Source of the DNA: Alistipes sp.
Lineage (GTDB): Bacteria; Bacteroidota; Bacteroidia; Bacteroidales; Rikenellaceae
Assembly: GCA_017629035.1 (NCBI GenBank)
Contig: JAGBXX010000018.1
Span: 1 to 42,397, forward strand
Length of the DNA: 42,397 bases
Direction: 5' to 3'
In this document: positions 1 to 8,816 of the stretch, piece after piece
Layout: every line of letters starts with the position of its first letter
How positions within the stretch are numbered: position 1 is the stretch's first letter
Position numbers and translations under genes: made by a program
Notes under the pieces: generated by a model
The model's database searches: none
Told to the model about the DNA's origin: nothing
What the model saw: only the letters and a program-made list of their open reading frames with translations

Positions 1-172
1 CCACTTTACCGACTTGTCTTTTTGGTCGAGTCGTTTTTTTTTTGTTGTGCGCAAAGGCCACAACCTTGCGGTTGTATCGTGGCTGAGTGGTTTTGCTCGT
101 TGTGAGCCAAACTCCCATCACTCAAGACCATTATCTCTCTGCGCCATGCTCCTATCTTGCCCTATATAACAA
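1..172. other. Gene-free left edge
   Basis: No credible coding region is seen here. The only structure I notice is a short perfect hairpin at 60-75 (ACAACC, loop TTGC, GGTTGT) inside a weaker outer GCCAC/GTGGC pairing. It may be the end of a transcription unit lying outside the window. Confidence 0.4.
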
Positions 173-200
173 CAATGGCTGCCCTGAGGGACAGCCATTG
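173..200 (-). terminator. Terminator hairpin after dsbD
   Basis: A 9-bp stem (CAATGGCTG 173-181 with CAGCCATTG 192-200) lies just past the dsbD stop codon on the minus strand. The T-rich run that should follow is weak (TTGTTATATA), so termination efficiency is uncertain. Confidence 0.6.
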
Positions 201-221
201 CTATTTACAGAGTAGCTAGGA

Positions 222-2633
222 CTACTTCTTTGTTACGTTACCTGAGAAGGCGCCGTTACCGAAGCTTACGCCATTCTTGTGGTTGTTCAAACCTGTCTCG
301 AGGAAGTCAACGAAGTGAGAGATCTCGCGATCGTAGCTCATAGTCTTAGCAGATACCATGTTCTGACCATCAGGTGTGAGGAGAACATAGCCTGGCTGAG
401 CGTTGATACCCCAGCGGTCGATAGCGATAGCAGCGTTCTTACGGCCGAGCTCACGCATCTCAACACCATTCTCGTTAGTGTAGTAGTCACCCTCAGCCAA
501 TGGTGTCTTATCGTCAACGTAGAGTGCGCATACGATATACTCCTCAGACATAAGACGAGTAACCTTAGTGTCGCTCCATACGTAAGACTCCATCTCACGG
601 CAGTTGTTACATGCGTGACCTGTTACGTCAACGAAGATAGGCTTGTTCTGCTCCTTAGCAGCCTCGATAGCCTCCTCAAGGTCGAAGTAACCCTCGAGGT
701 TGTTAGGAATATGGAGGAAGTCGCCATACTTAACCTGAGTGTTGTGGTTCTTTGGATTGCCATCAAGACGGAAGTCCTGAGTGCTCATAGGAGGCAAGTA
801 ACCTGAGATACCCTTCAATGGAGCACCGAACATACCTGGGATGAGGTAAACAACGAATGAGAATACCAAGATAGCCATCACAAGACGCTTAACAGAGAGA
901 GTCTCCATCTTATCGTCGTGAGCAAAGCGGAGCTTACCCAAGAGGTAGAGGCCGAGCAATGCGAATGTTACGATCCAGATAGCGAGGTAGATCTCACGGT
1001 CGAGCAAGCCCCAGTGGTAAGTCTGGTCAGCAGTCATCAAGAACTTCAAACCGAGAGCGATCTCAATGAAACCGAGGACAACCTTCACAGAGTTCAACCA
1101 GCCACCGCTCTTAGGCATATTCTTGAGCAATGATGGGAACCACGCAAGGAGTGTAAATGGAAGAGCAAATGCTGTTGCAAATGCAGCCATTGTGAGGATA
1201 GGCATCCATACGCTACCACCGCTTGTAGAGCTGATGATAACAGTACCTACGATAGGACCTGTACATGAGAATGACACGAGCACGAGTGTGAGTGCCATGA
1301 AGAAGATACCGAGCAAACCGCCCTTCTCAGCACCTGCATCGCTCTTGTTAACAAGGCTTGAAGGCATAGTGATCTCGAATGCACCGAAGAACGAAGCTGC
1401 GAAGATCATGAAGATAGCGAAGAAGATGAGGTTTGGAATCCAGTGTGTAGACAACCAGTTGAAGATGTCGTTTGTAACGTTTGTACCACCTGCGAGGTTA
1501 GAGATAAGGATCAATGCAGCGATAGGCAAAACGTAGAGAGCCACGATGAAGAAACCATACATTGAGGCACGGAAACGGCCCTGTGCTGGTGACTGTGAAC
1601 CCTTGATGAAGAACGACACTGTCATAGGCACCATTGGGAATACGCAAGGTGTCAAGAGTGCTGCGAAGCCCCAGAGGATAGCTGTGATGAGTGAGCTCCA
1701 GTCGAGCTTTGTAGCGTCCTCCTGGCTTGAAGGCAATGAGATCTCGTAGCTGTACTCAGTGTTGTTGTAGTTGATAGTACCGTCGATCTTAGCTACGTCC
1801 TCGCCGAGGTCAGCAGCCTTGAAGTTGTTGGTAACGATACGGAGAGTATCCTGAGCCTTAAGACCCTCGTAGTCGATCTCGCTGTCACGGAGAGCTACAG
1901 CCTCTACTGCCTGGCCATTGCTAAGGAATGTGATAGCTGGCATTGCTGGCTTAGCAGCGAGGTCAGCCTCTGTGAGCACGTGGCTGAATACAAGACCAAG
2001 AGTCTCACCCTTGATAGTACCGTCAACCATCCACTCTGCGCCGTTAGCCACAGCTACCTCAGCCTTAGGCTCCTCGGTCTTAACCTCCTCTGCCTTAGGC
2101 TCCTCAGCCTTTTTCTCCTCTACCTTTGCAGGCTCAGCCTTAGCCTCAGCAGGTGCCAAAGTGATTGAGAAGTCGAAAGAGCTCTGCTGGCACTGGTTTG
2201 TAGCATCAGTACAGATGTTTGTGCTGATAGTACCTGTGATCTTGGTGTCAGCCTCAGCCTTGATGCGCTGTACGAAGATCATCTGGCCGTGGTAGTGCTT
2301 TACCTTGTCGCCATACTCGTCAACAACCTCCTCAGGCTTGCATGTCTCAATCATGCCACCCACCTTAGTACCATTGTTGAACTCGAAGATAGGTGCTGAA
2401 TATGGATCGCTCAATGGGTAACCGTGGTAGCCATTGTTGATACGACCCTGGAACCAGAGAGCATAGGTGTCGTTGCCCTCCTCCACTGCGTAGAGTGTCC
2501 ACTTTACTGGAGCACCACCGAGAACATCTACAACCTTACCATAGATAGGGTCGGCTGCAATCGCATTTGTGCTGCTGGCAAATGTGAATACAAGTGCCAG
2601 TGCCAACACAAGTGATTTAAGTAGTTTTTTCAT
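222..2633 (-). CDS. dsbD: Thiol:disulfide interchange protein DsbD
   Basis: This membrane protein passes electrons from cytoplasmic thioredoxin across the inner membrane to periplasmic thiol-disulfide proteins. The 803-residue product starts with a signal peptide (about residues 1-27). A DsbD-alpha-like domain follows, with a paired cysteine segment (C-x6-C in ICTDATNQC, near residue 140). Next come a Pro/Glu/Ala/Lys-rich linker, a second beta-rich segment, and the transmembrane electron carrier domain with its hallmark cysteines in LTPCVFPMVP and SFSCTGPIVG. The C-terminus is a thioredoxin-like domain with a CNNC active site (motif HACNNC). Two N-terminal beta domains and the acidic linker make it longer than the roughly 565-residue E. 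coli protein. It lies 28 bases after the AraC-family gene on the same strand with no promoter evident between them, so the two are probably cotranscribed. Confidence 0.95.
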   Translation of the reverse strand: MKKLLKSLVLALALVFTFASSTNAIAADPIYGKVVDVLGGAPVKWTLYAVEEGNDTYALWFQGRINNGYHGYPLSDPYSAPIFEFNNGTKVGGMIETCKPEEVVDEYGDKVKHYHGQMIFVQRIKAEADTKITGTISTNICTDATNQCQQSSFDFSITLAPAEAKAEPAKVEEKKAEEPKAEEVKTEEPKAEVAVANGAEWMVDGTIKGETLGLVFSHVLTEADLAAKPAMPAITFLSNGQAVEAVALRDSEIDYEGLKAQDTLRIVTNNFKAADLGEDVAKIDGTINYNNTEYSYEISLPSSQEDATKLDWSSLITAILWGFAALLTPCVFPMVPMTVSFFIKGSQSPAQGRFRASMYGFFIVALYVLPIAALILISNLAGGTNVTNDIFNWLSTHWIPNLIFFAIFMIFAASFFGAFEITMPSSLVNKSDAGAEKGGLLGIFFMALTLVLVSFSCTGPIVGTVIISSTSGGSVWMPILTMAAFATAFALPFTLLAWFPSLLKNMPKSGGWLNSVKVVLGFIEIALGLKFLMTADQTYHWGLLDREIYLAIWIVTFALLGLYLLGKLRFAHDDKMETLSVKRLVMAILVFSFVVYLIPGMFGAPLKGISGYLPPMSTQDFRLDGNPKNHNTQVKYGDFLHIPNNLEGYFDLEEAIEAAKEQNKPIFVDVTGHACNNCREMESYVWSDTKVTRLMSEEYIVCALYVDDKTPLAEGDYYTNENGVEMRELGRKNAAIAIDRWGINAQPGYVLLTPDGQNMVSAKTMSYDREISHFVDFLETGLNNHKNGVSFGNGAFSGNVTKK

Positions 2634-2661
2634 AAATGTTTTGATTAAGTTTATGTATTAG

Positions 2662-3642
2662 TTAATTGTTGTCTTCGTATGTCTGGCTCTCGTCGAAGCT
2701 CATGTTGTCGTCAAAGAGCACGCTATCCTCGCTGTTGAGCAGCTCCTCGGTGCGACCATCCCAGATCTTGTATCGTGATGGCGATACACCCACACGCTGC
2801 TTGAAATACTTGCCGAAGAATGACTGCGATGCGAAGTTGAGCTTTGTCGATATCTCCTGTATGCTCAGTCCCGAGTATTTGAGCAGACGCTTAGCCTCGT
2901 ATACCACAGCCTCGTCGATAAGTTTCGAGGCGTTGCGGCCGCTCTTCTTCTTGAGTATGAGCGATAGATACTTTGGTGTGATGCCCATCTTCGAGGCGTA
3001 GAACTCCACGCTACGCTCCGTGCTACAGTTCTCACGCAGCAGCGTCAGGAAGTTGTTGAATAGCTCGTCTGTGCGGTTGCTCACTGCGCCCGTTGTTGGC
3101 AGGCTGTGCTGCTGCAATATTCCCATTACGTAGTGGAACATGGCACCAAAGAGTGAGTTTATGATCTTGTTGCGGTTTGCCGTTGGGGCGTAGTCGCAGA
3201 GCACCGAGCGCATGAGCTTCGATATGTCGTGGATGTAGCTTGCCTCCTGAGGCTTGATCTGCACACAAGGCTCGTTCAGGAAGCCATGATATATAGATAT
3301 TAGGTCCTGCGTATCCACGTGAATAGAGTTGAGATACTGACGTGAGTATGTGATCATGTATCCCGATGAGCGTATCGAGGCCTTCACCTGCTCGATTACG
3401 GTGTTTTCGTTGAATATGAATAGGGTATTTGGGCGCAACTCGTGTAGCTTGCCGTTGATCTTGATCTTGGCTGTGCCACTCACGGTTACACCAATCGAGA
3501 CACCCTGTATGAGTGCCGTTAGGTCATCGAGCTCGCGGAACATCACCAGCGGAGTAATCACCAGATCCTCCGAGTAGTACGCTGTCTCGAATCGTGATTT
3601 GAGCTTCTCAATCGAAGCTCGCTTAATGCCGTCTTGCTTCAT
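2662..3642 (-). CDS. AraC-family transcriptional regulator
   Basis: This is a DNA-binding regulator of 326 residues. The N-terminal 170 residues are beta-rich and look like a cupin-type sensing domain. The C-terminal ~100 residues hold the two helix-turn-helix units of the AraC/XylS family, with segments such as ASKMGITPKYLSLILKK and the second-helix signature SIQEISTKLNFASQSFFGKYF followed by GVSPSRYK. The last ~25 residues are an acidic Ser/Asp-rich tail. The gene is directly upstream of dsbD, so a role in controlling envelope redox or neighbouring genes is possible, but the target is unknown. About 100 bases separate it from the lipid kinase gene upstream, and I see no Bacteroidetes-type promoter there. 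Confidence 0.88.
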   Translation of the reverse strand: MKQDGIKRASIEKLKSRFETAYYSEDLVITPLVMFRELDDLTALIQGVSIGVTVSGTAKIKINGKLHELRPNTLFIFNENTVIEQVKASIRSSGYMITYSRQYLNSIHVDTQDLISIYHGFLNEPCVQIKPQEASYIHDISKLMRSVLCDYAPTANRNKIINSLFGAMFHYVMGILQQHSLPTTGAVSNRTDELFNNFLTLLRENCSTERSVEFYASKMGITPKYLSLILKKKSGRNASKLIDEAVVYEAKRLLKYSGLSIQEISTKLNFASQSFFGKYFKQRVGVSPSRYKIWDGRTEELLNSEDSVLFDDNMSFDESQTYEDNN

Positions 3643-3745
3643 TTATTCATCTTTTGTGGCTCGACATTGCCGTAGCCTTTGTATCCTCTCTTCTGTTTGG
3701 GCCTCGCCCCTGCGCAGTGTCGTTCACCTCGCCATGCCCCCTTTT

Positions 3746-4597
3746 TTAGTACCTAAGGCGTAGGCGGCCCGCCGCACAGCGTATGTGCATTGGGAACTTG
3801 GGTCCTGGCTGACCATCCATATCGGTGCGCTCGTCGAGCGTTGTTGTTATCTCCACCTCGCTGCAACGTAGGTGGTGCACCGCCCCTGGATGTCCCTTAA
3901 CAAGGTGTCGAAGCATGTTGAAACATGTCGTCACAGGGTTGTGATACTCGAGTATCAGCACGTCGAGCATGCCGTCGTCGAGCTTGGCATCGGGCGCCAG
4001 CGGTATGCTTCCCGCTGTCATGCCGTTGAATACCAGACACATCACAGCGTCAATCTCCAACTCCTTGCCCTCGTATCTCACCTTGAGCGGTATGGGGTGC
4101 ATTGTCATCAGGTCGTGCGCTCCTGTACGTATGTATGCCAGTCTTCCCACCAGCTGCTTCTCCTTGTCGAGTGTCTGCTGCGATGTTGTCGTCAGCACTC
4201 CGAAGCTCAGCACGTTGACAAACCATGTTCCGTCAACACATCCACAATCTGTCTTGTGCTCCTGGCCCTCGACTATGCGTTGTGCAGCGTGCATTATCGC
4301 TCGTGGCATTCCTATGGCTCCTGCAAAGTCGTTTGCCGTGCCCGAGGGTATTATGCCCAGCTGAGGGTTTATTCCTCGCTGAAACATCTTGTTGACAACG
4401 AAGTTTATCGTTCCGTCGCCTCCAGATACCACCACCAGCTCTACGTCGCCATCCTCCTCAAAGGGGTCGGCGTCGAAGCTCAACTCCTTGGCCTTGAGTG
4501 TTATGCCGTGCGAGGCAAAGAGAGCGATAATCTCCTCTATGTGGCCCACTATTCGTCCACGTCCAGCACGACTATTGTATAGTAGCAGCGCCCTCAT
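3746..4597 (-). CDS. Diacylglycerol kinase-like lipid kinase (YegS/DgkB family)
   Basis: This is a predicted soluble or membrane-peripheral lipid kinase that phosphorylates diacylglycerol or a related lipid using ATP. The 283 residues match the family length. The N-terminus has NSRAGRGR, and the nucleotide-binding signature SGGDGTINFV (GGDGT at residues 59-63) is followed by GIIPSGTANDFA (about 81-92), both diagnostic for the DAGK catalytic domain. The C-terminal beta domain contains the usual VLIL and LRLRY strands. The start lies 7 bases after the apbE stop, so the two genes are almost certainly cotranscribed. The lipid substrate cannot be read from sequence; sphingolipid or ceramide substrates are conceivable in Bacteroidales but that is speculation. 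Confidence 0.88.
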   Translation of the reverse strand: MRALLLYNSRAGRGRIVGHIEEIIALFASHGITLKAKELSFDADPFEEDGDVELVVVSGGDGTINFVVNKMFQRGINPQLGIIPSGTANDFAGAIGMPRAIMHAAQRIVEGQEHKTDCGCVDGTWFVNVLSFGVLTTTSQQTLDKEKQLVGRLAYIRTGAHDLMTMHPIPLKVRYEGKELEIDAVMCLVFNGMTAGSIPLAPDAKLDDGMLDVLILEYHNPVTTCFNMLRHLVKGHPGAVHHLRCSEVEITTTLDERTDMDGQPGPKFPMHIRCAAGRLRLRY

Positions 4598-4604
4598 CTC
4601 TCCT

Positions 4605-5618
4605 CTACTTTAATGACTGAGAGGCCTCGATGTGGTAGCCCTCGCCCTCGGCGTATATCAGGTAGTAGCGCCAGCCATACTCCCTCTCGCAGTACTTGGC
4701 AAGCTCGAGTGTCTCACTCTCCGAGCCCATTGCCATGAACATTGTCGCTGCAGCATCCGCCTCGGCACATGTTGGTGCTATCACCGTTGCCGATAGCAGG
4801 TTGCTAATCACGCTATATCCCGTCTTGGGGTTTATCGTGTGTGCCACCTTGTCGCCACTCTCGGTTATGTGGAAGCGTCGGTAGTTGCCCGATGTCGCCA
4901 CGGCAGAGTCGCTGATGGCTATAATCTTCTCTATCGACTCCTGCTCGAAGTTACCCTCGTATGGAGTCTCAATACCTATTGTCCAGTCGTTGCCACGAGG
5001 GTTGCTGCCCTTGCAACGTATCTCGCCACCAATGTTCACCATGTAGCTCTCTATGCCCATCTCGTCCAAACGCTCAGCCACAAGATCCACGACATAACCC
5101 TTGGCAATAGAGTTGAAGTCGAGCTGTGTGCGGCTGTCGCTCTTTACGAGTCGGTCGCCTGCAATCGCTATCTTGTCAAAACCCACAAACTCGAGTAACG
5201 AGTCGATGTTTGGGTTCTCTGTGGCATTGCTCTTCTCCGCAAAGCCCCATGCCGATGTTAGAGGCTTTACTGTCACGTCGTATGCTCCGTTGCTGAGCTC
5301 GTGGTATTTTGCCGATAGCTCAATGTTGAAGCGTATGTGTCTATCCAGAGAGTCCGTTTCGTTGCGGTTTATTCGAGAGATAAGCGAGCTCTCGTCGAAT
5401 ATCGACATCGAGGCCTTTGCTTCTTGGTCAATTTCGGCAATGATTCGTGTTAGCTCGGCGGTGGGGGTATCCGTGAGGCAGGTCATCTGTACAAATGTGC
5501 CAAGTGCAAAGCTATCGATTGTCTTATAGCGAGATACACTGCTTTGGCAGCTACATAGTAGGGTAGCAACGCTCAGCATGGCCGACATTAGTAGTGATGT
5601 AATAATTCTCTTTAGCAT
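4605..5618 (-). CDS. apbE: FAD:protein FMN transferase ApbE (lipoprotein)
   Basis: ApbE covalently attaches FMN from FAD to threonine residues of flavoproteins such as the Nqr and Rnf subunits, outside the cytoplasmic membrane. I chose the ATG at 5618, giving 337 residues beginning MLKRIITSLLMSAML and a lipobox ending at Cys24 (LCSC). The reading frame stays open to 5795, but the upstream part is not signal-like and would overlap the promoter. Family signs are DFNSIAKGYVVD (flavin and metal binding), NIGGEIRCKG, and HTINPKTGYS near the C-terminus, followed by the usual TCAEADAAATMFM segment. The promoter at 5645-5652 would give a short leader. The gene heads a probable operon with the lipid kinase and perhaps the AraC and dsbD genes. 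Confidence 0.93.
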   Translation of the reverse strand: MLKRIITSLLMSAMLSVATLLCSCQSSVSRYKTIDSFALGTFVQMTCLTDTPTAELTRIIAEIDQEAKASMSIFDESSLISRINRNETDSLDRHIRFNIELSAKYHELSNGAYDVTVKPLTSAWGFAEKSNATENPNIDSLLEFVGFDKIAIAGDRLVKSDSRTQLDFNSIAKGYVVDLVAERLDEMGIESYMVNIGGEIRCKGSNPRGNDWTIGIETPYEGNFEQESIEKIIAISDSAVATSGNYRRFHITESGDKVAHTINPKTGYSVISNLLSATVIAPTCAEADAAATMFMAMGSESETLELAKYCEREYGWRYYLIYAEGEGYHIEASQSLK

Positions 5619-5644
5619 TATATCCAATATATATAATTGGCCCA

Positions 5645-5652
5645 CAAAGTTA
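5645..5652 (-). promoter_or_regulatory. Promoter -7 box for apbE
   Basis: The minus strand reads TAACTTTG, an exact match to the Bacteroidetes -7 consensus TAnnTTTG, 27 bases before the chosen apbE start. No good TTTG -33 element is seen at the expected distance. It supports the start at 5618 rather than 5795. Confidence 0.6.
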
Positions 5653-5920
5653 GTGAAAAATTTATAATTTTCTACTATTTTTCTACAAAAAGTGTAGAGG
5701 GATGTGAAAAATCGTAGAATTTGCAGTTTTTGCCATATGAATATATTGTTCTTGTTTATTTGGAATATGGTTATTAAAATAGATATATGTGTCATTGTTG
5801 TGACTATTAATGCGTGGGTGGTTTGGGTCGATTTAGAGTGTTGTTTGTTCCATTTGGAAAAAGTAAAGAAAAAAGTGTGGAAATTATTTGCGTAAAATCC
5901 TCTTTTTCTTTGAAAAAGCC
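5653..5920. other. AT-rich divergent intergenic region
   Basis: About 270 bases between apbE (minus) and the rpsO promoter (plus). It is strongly AT-rich. Short open frames occur on both strands, but their translations are Trp/Phe/Lys-rich and resemble no protein. A small hairpin with CTACA/TGTAG arms (5682-5699) is the only structure I noticed. Confidence 0.4.
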
Positions 5921-5951
5921 TTTGCTGTTCAAAAAAAAAGATTTATCTTTG
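5921..5951 (+). promoter_or_regulatory. Promoter of rpsO
   Basis: A TTTG box (5921-5924) and TATCTTTG (5944-5951) are separated by 19 bases, an excellent Bacteroidetes-type promoter. Transcription would begin near 5957, leaving a leader of about 100 bases before rpsO. Confidence 0.8.
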
Positions 5952-5953
5952 CG

Positions 5954-6040
5954 CCACGCTCCGGCAGGATCAAGGTAAGGATGATCTGTCGTGGAGTGGA
6001 ACCAGGGGCGTACTCCTCGGGAAATTGATCGGGAGGCGCA
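5954..6040 (+). ncRNA. Structured rpsO leader RNA (candidate S15 autoregulatory element)
   Basis: The rpsO leader is GC-rich in an AT-rich surrounding and folds into two hairpins by eye. The first pairs CCAC (5954-5957) with GTGG (5991-5994), GGCA (5963-5966) with TGTC (5987-5990), and GATCA (5968-5972) with TGATC (5982-5986), leaving a purine-rich loop AGGTAAGGA. The second pairs GCG and CTCC (6008-6016) with GGAG and CGC (6032-6039). Protein S15 represses its own mRNA through leader structures in several bacterial lineages, and those structures are unrelated between lineages. A similar role here is inference only. Confidence 0.5.
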
Positions 6041-6059
6041 CCATAAAACATTAAACACT

Positions 6060-6329
6060 ATGTATTTGACACCTGAGAAGAAGCAGGAGTTGTTTGGCCA
6101 GTACGGCAAGTCTACAACAGACACAGGCTCACCCGAGAGCCAGATCGCGTTATTCACTTACCGTATCAACCACCTTACCGAGCACATGAAGAGCAACCGT
6201 CACGACTACGGCACACAGCGTTCGTTGTTGCGCCTCGTAGGTAAGCGTCGTAAGTTGCTTATGTACTTGAAGGAGGTTGATATCGAGCGTTACCGCGCAA
6301 TCATCAAGACTCTTAACCTCCGTAAGTAA
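6060..6329 (+). CDS. rpsO: 30S ribosomal protein S15
   Basis: S15 is a primary binder of the central domain of 16S rRNA in the small ribosomal subunit. I chose the ATG at 6060, giving the standard 89 residues beginning MYLTPEKKQELF. The frame remains open upstream to 5991 only because the leader lacks stops. Family landmarks are GSPESQIALFTYRINHLTEH, the HDYGTQRSL stretch and the RRKLLMYLKEVD helix. It is followed by pnp 115 bases downstream, the same gene order as in E. coli and many other bacteria. Confidence 0.97.
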   Translation: MYLTPEKKQELFGQYGKSTTDTGSPESQIALFTYRINHLTEHMKSNRHDYGTQRSLLRLVGKRRKLLMYLKEVDIERYRAIIKTLNLRK

Positions 6330-6340
6330 GAGTGTGCAGC

Positions 6341-6374
6341 AAATGAAGGCGATGCTTCGGCGTTGCCTTCATTT
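6341..6374 (+). terminator. UUCG-capped hairpin between rpsO and pnp
   Basis: AAATGAAGGC (6341-6350) pairs with GCCTTCATTT (6365-6374), and the inner arm closes on a C(TTCG)G tetraloop at 6355-6360. The stem has no T-run directly after it, although T-rich sequence appears further on, so it may be a partial terminator or an RNA-processing site rather than a strong stop. In E. coli the hairpin at this same place is the RNase III site used in PNPase autoregulation; an equivalent role here is untested. Confidence 0.65.
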
Positions 6375-6444
6375 ACATGGAAATCGACTTTATTTCGAGA
6401 TATTTTTTTTGAGGAAATTTTTTTAGAGGTTTTTTACAAATTTT

Positions 6445-8679
6445 ATGGAAGCTAACAAGTTGTACAATGCTGTACAGAAGACAATCACTCTTGCCGACGG
6501 TCGTGAGATTATGATCGAGACAGGTAAGCTCGCTAAGCAGGCTGATGGTTCGGTGGTTGTACGTATGGGCGACACAATGCTTTTGGGTACTGTTGTTGCC
6601 GCTAAGGATGCCAAGGAGGGAACCGATTTTATGCCCTTGCAGGTAGAGTATAAGGAGAAGTATGCGTCATGTGGTCGCTTTCCTGGCGGTTTCATGAAGC
6701 GCGAGGGTAAGGCTGGCGACTCAGAGATTTTGGTTGCACGTCTTATCGACCGTGCTTTGCGCCCACTCTTCCCTGCTGACTACCACGCAGAGGTTTTTGT
6801 TACTGTAAATCTTATCTCTGCCGAGAAGGATATTCAGCCAGATGCACTCGCAGGTTTGGCTGCATCAGCTGCTTTGGCTGTATCTGATATCCCATTCGGT
6901 GGCCCTATCTCTGAGGTTCGTGTAGCTCGCATCAATGGCGAGTATGTCATCAACCCAGGTTTCGAGGCTATGAAGAGCGCTGACCTTGATATCATGGTCG
7001 GTGGTACTATCGATAACATCCTCATGGTTGAGGGTGAGATGAACGAGGTGTCTGAGGAGGTTATGCTCGGCGCTATCATGTTCGCTCACGAGGAGATCAA
7101 GAAGCACTGTGCTGTTCAGATCGAGCTTATGAAGGAGCTCGGCAAGGACGTTAAGCGTGAGTACTGCCATGAGAACAACGACGAGGAGCTCCGTCAGACA
7201 ATCATCTCTGAGCTCTACGACAAGGCTTATGCTATCGCTACAAGCGGTACTATGAAGCATGAGCGTGCTGAGGCTTTCGATGCTTTGGAGGCTGAGTTCG
7301 CAGCACGTTACACTGAGGAGGAGCTCGAGGAGAAGGCTCCACTCATCCACAAGTATTTCCACGACGATGTTCAGAAGAAGGCTATGCGTAACATGATCCT
7401 CGACGAGGGTAAGCGTCTTGATGGCCGTCGTACTGACGAGATTCGTCCTATCTGGTGCGAGATCGATTACTTGCCATGTGCGCACGGTTCAGCTATCTTC
7501 ACACGTGGTGAGACTCAGTCACTCACAACCGTAACCCTCGGTACTAAGCTCGACGAGAAGCAGAAGGATGAGGTTTTGGTTCAGGGCACAGAGCAGTTCG
7601 TATTGCACTACAACTTCCCTCCATTCTCTACTGGCGAGGCACGTCCAGCACGTGGTTTGAGCCGTCGTGAGATTGGTCACGGTCACTTGGCATGGCGTGC
7701 GTTGAAGCCTATGGTGCCACTTGGCGAGGAGAACCCATACGCAGTACGTGTAGTATCTGACATCCTCGAGTCTAACGGCTCATCATCAATGGCTACTGTA
7801 TGTGCAGGTACACTTGCACTTATGGACGCTGGTGTTAAGTTGCGTAAGCCAGTATCTGGTATCGCTATGGGTCTTATCTCTGACTCTGCAACAGGCCGCT
7901 GGGCAGTATTGTCAGATATCTTGGGCGACGAGGATCACTTGGGCGATATGGACTTTAAGGTTACAGGTACACGTGACGGTATCACTGCAACACAGATGGA
8001 TATCAAGGTTGATGGTCTTTCATACGAGGTATTGGCTAAGGCTTTGGAGCAGGCTCGTCAGGGTCGTCTACACATCCTTAACAAGATGGTTGAGACTATC
8101 GCTGAGCCACGTGAGGATTACAAGCCATTTGTTCCACGTATCGTTCAGATCTCTATCCCACAGGAGTTCATCGGTGCTGTTATCGGCCCTGGTGGTAAGG
8201 TTATCCAGGAGATCCAGAAGACTACAGGCACAACTATCACCATCACTGAGGTTGACGAGAAGGGTATCGTAGATATCTTTGGTCAGAACAAGGAGGCTTT
8301 GGATGCTGCTCTTGCACGTGTTAAGGCTATCGTTGCTGTTCCAGAGATTGGCGAGACCTACAACGGTAAGATTCGCTCTATCGTAGACTTTGGTGCTTTC
8401 GTTGAGATTCTCCCAGGCAAGGATGCGTTGCTCCACATCTCTGAGATCGACTACAAGCGTTTCGAGACTATGGAGGAGACAGGCCTCAAGGAGGGTGATA
8501 TGATCGACGTTAAGCTTATCGCTAAGGACCAGAAGACTGGCAAGCTTAAGCTCTCTCGCAAGGCGTTGTTGCCAAAGCCTGAGGGTTGGGTAGAGCGTGA
8601 GCCACGTGAGCGTAAGCCACGTGAGGGTCACGATGGCGAGAAGCGTGAGCAGCGTGGTCCACGTCGTGAGCGTCGCTAA
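6445..8679 (+). CDS. pnp: Polyribonucleotide nucleotidyltransferase (PNPase)
   Basis: PNPase degrades RNA 3' to 5' by phosphorolysis and can also add nucleotides; it works as a trimer in mRNA turnover. The 744 residues show two RNase PH folds, the second with [20 protein letters not shown] and the active-site region [20 protein letters not shown]. An all-alpha linker lies between them. A KH domain follows ([12 protein letters not shown], about residues 570-630), then an S1 domain ([14 protein letters not shown], about 630-705) and a basic Arg/Glu-rich tail of ~30 residues ending in ERR. Codon choice is strongly biased (GCT, CGT, GAG, AAG), as expected for high expression. The start used is the first in-frame ATG after the intergenic hairpin. 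Confidence 0.97.
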   Translation: MEANKLYNAVQKTITLADGREIMIETGKLAKQADGSVVVRMGDTMLLGTVVAAKDAKEGTDFMPLQVEYKEKYASCGRFPGGFMKREGKAGDSEILVARLIDRALRPLFPADYHAEVFVTVNLISAEKDIQPDALAGLAASAALAVSDIPFGGPISEVRVARINGEYVINPGFEAMKSADLDIMVGGTIDNILMVEGEMNEVSEEVMLGAIMFAHEEIKKHCAVQIELMKELGKDVKREYCHENNDEELRQTIISELYDKAYAIATSGTMKHERAEAFDALEAEFAARYTEEELEEKAPLIHKYFHDDVQKKAMRNMILDEGKRLDGRRTDEIRPIWCEIDYLPCAHGSAIFTRGETQSLTTVTLGTKLDEKQKDEVLVQGTEQFVLHYNFPPFSTGEARPARGLSRREIGHGHLAWRALKPMVPLGEENPYAVRVVSDILESNGSSSMATVCAGTLALMDAGVKLRKPVSGIAMGLISDSATGRWAVLSDILGDEDHLGDMDFKVTGTRDGITATQMDIKVDGLSYEVLAKALEQARQGRLHILNKMVETIAEPREDYKPFVPRIVQISIPQEFIGAVIGPGGKVIQEIQKTTGTTITITEVDEKGIVDIFGQNKEALDAALARVKAIVAVPEIGETYNGKIRSIVDFGAFVEILPGKDALLHISEIDYKRFETMEETGLKEGDMIDVKLIAKDQKTGKLKLSRKALLPKPEGWVEREPRERKPREGHDGEKREQRGPRRERR

Positions 8680-8687
8680 TTGTTAGA

Positions 8688-8738
8688 CTTAATCGTTCTG
8701 CACCATATATATATTAATATGTGGTGCGGGGCGTTAAG
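8688..8738 (+). ncRNA. 22-bp hairpin in the pnp 3' region
   Basis: By direct pairing, 8688-8710 folds on 8717-8738 into 22 base pairs with a single bulged T (8693) and a loop of 6 bases; four pairs are G-U. No T-run follows, so it is not a typical intrinsic terminator. It sits 9 bases after the pnp stop codon and could protect or define the 3' end of the pnp message. No promoter matching TAnnTTTG is visible between it and the next gene. Confidence 0.6.
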
Positions 8739-8816
8739 ATAGAGAGTGCGCCGTGAGGCGTGCTACACCAAGCAAACAGAAAACATTAAATAACATTTTA
8801 AAACATTTTGAAGTCT

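Noticed and set aside
1066-1536. Long open frames antisense to dsbD (and similar ones antisense to pnp, OstA and others)
   Set aside because: They mirror the codon bias of the real gene on the other strand and show no protein-like features.
5619-5795. Upstream extension of ApbE
   Set aside because: The extra residues are not signal-like, cross the -7 box at 5645-5652, and the downstream ATG gives a textbook lipoprotein signal.
5704-5895. Open frame of 63 codons on the plus strand upstream of rpsO
   Set aside because: The translation is Trp/Phe/Lys/Val-rich without domain or signal logic, the DNA is AT-rich intergenic, and no start signal or homologous pattern supports it.
5991-6059. N-terminal extension of S15 in the same frame
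   Set aside because: It is the structured leader read in frame; S15 is 89 residues in bacteria and the ATG at 6060 gives exactly that.
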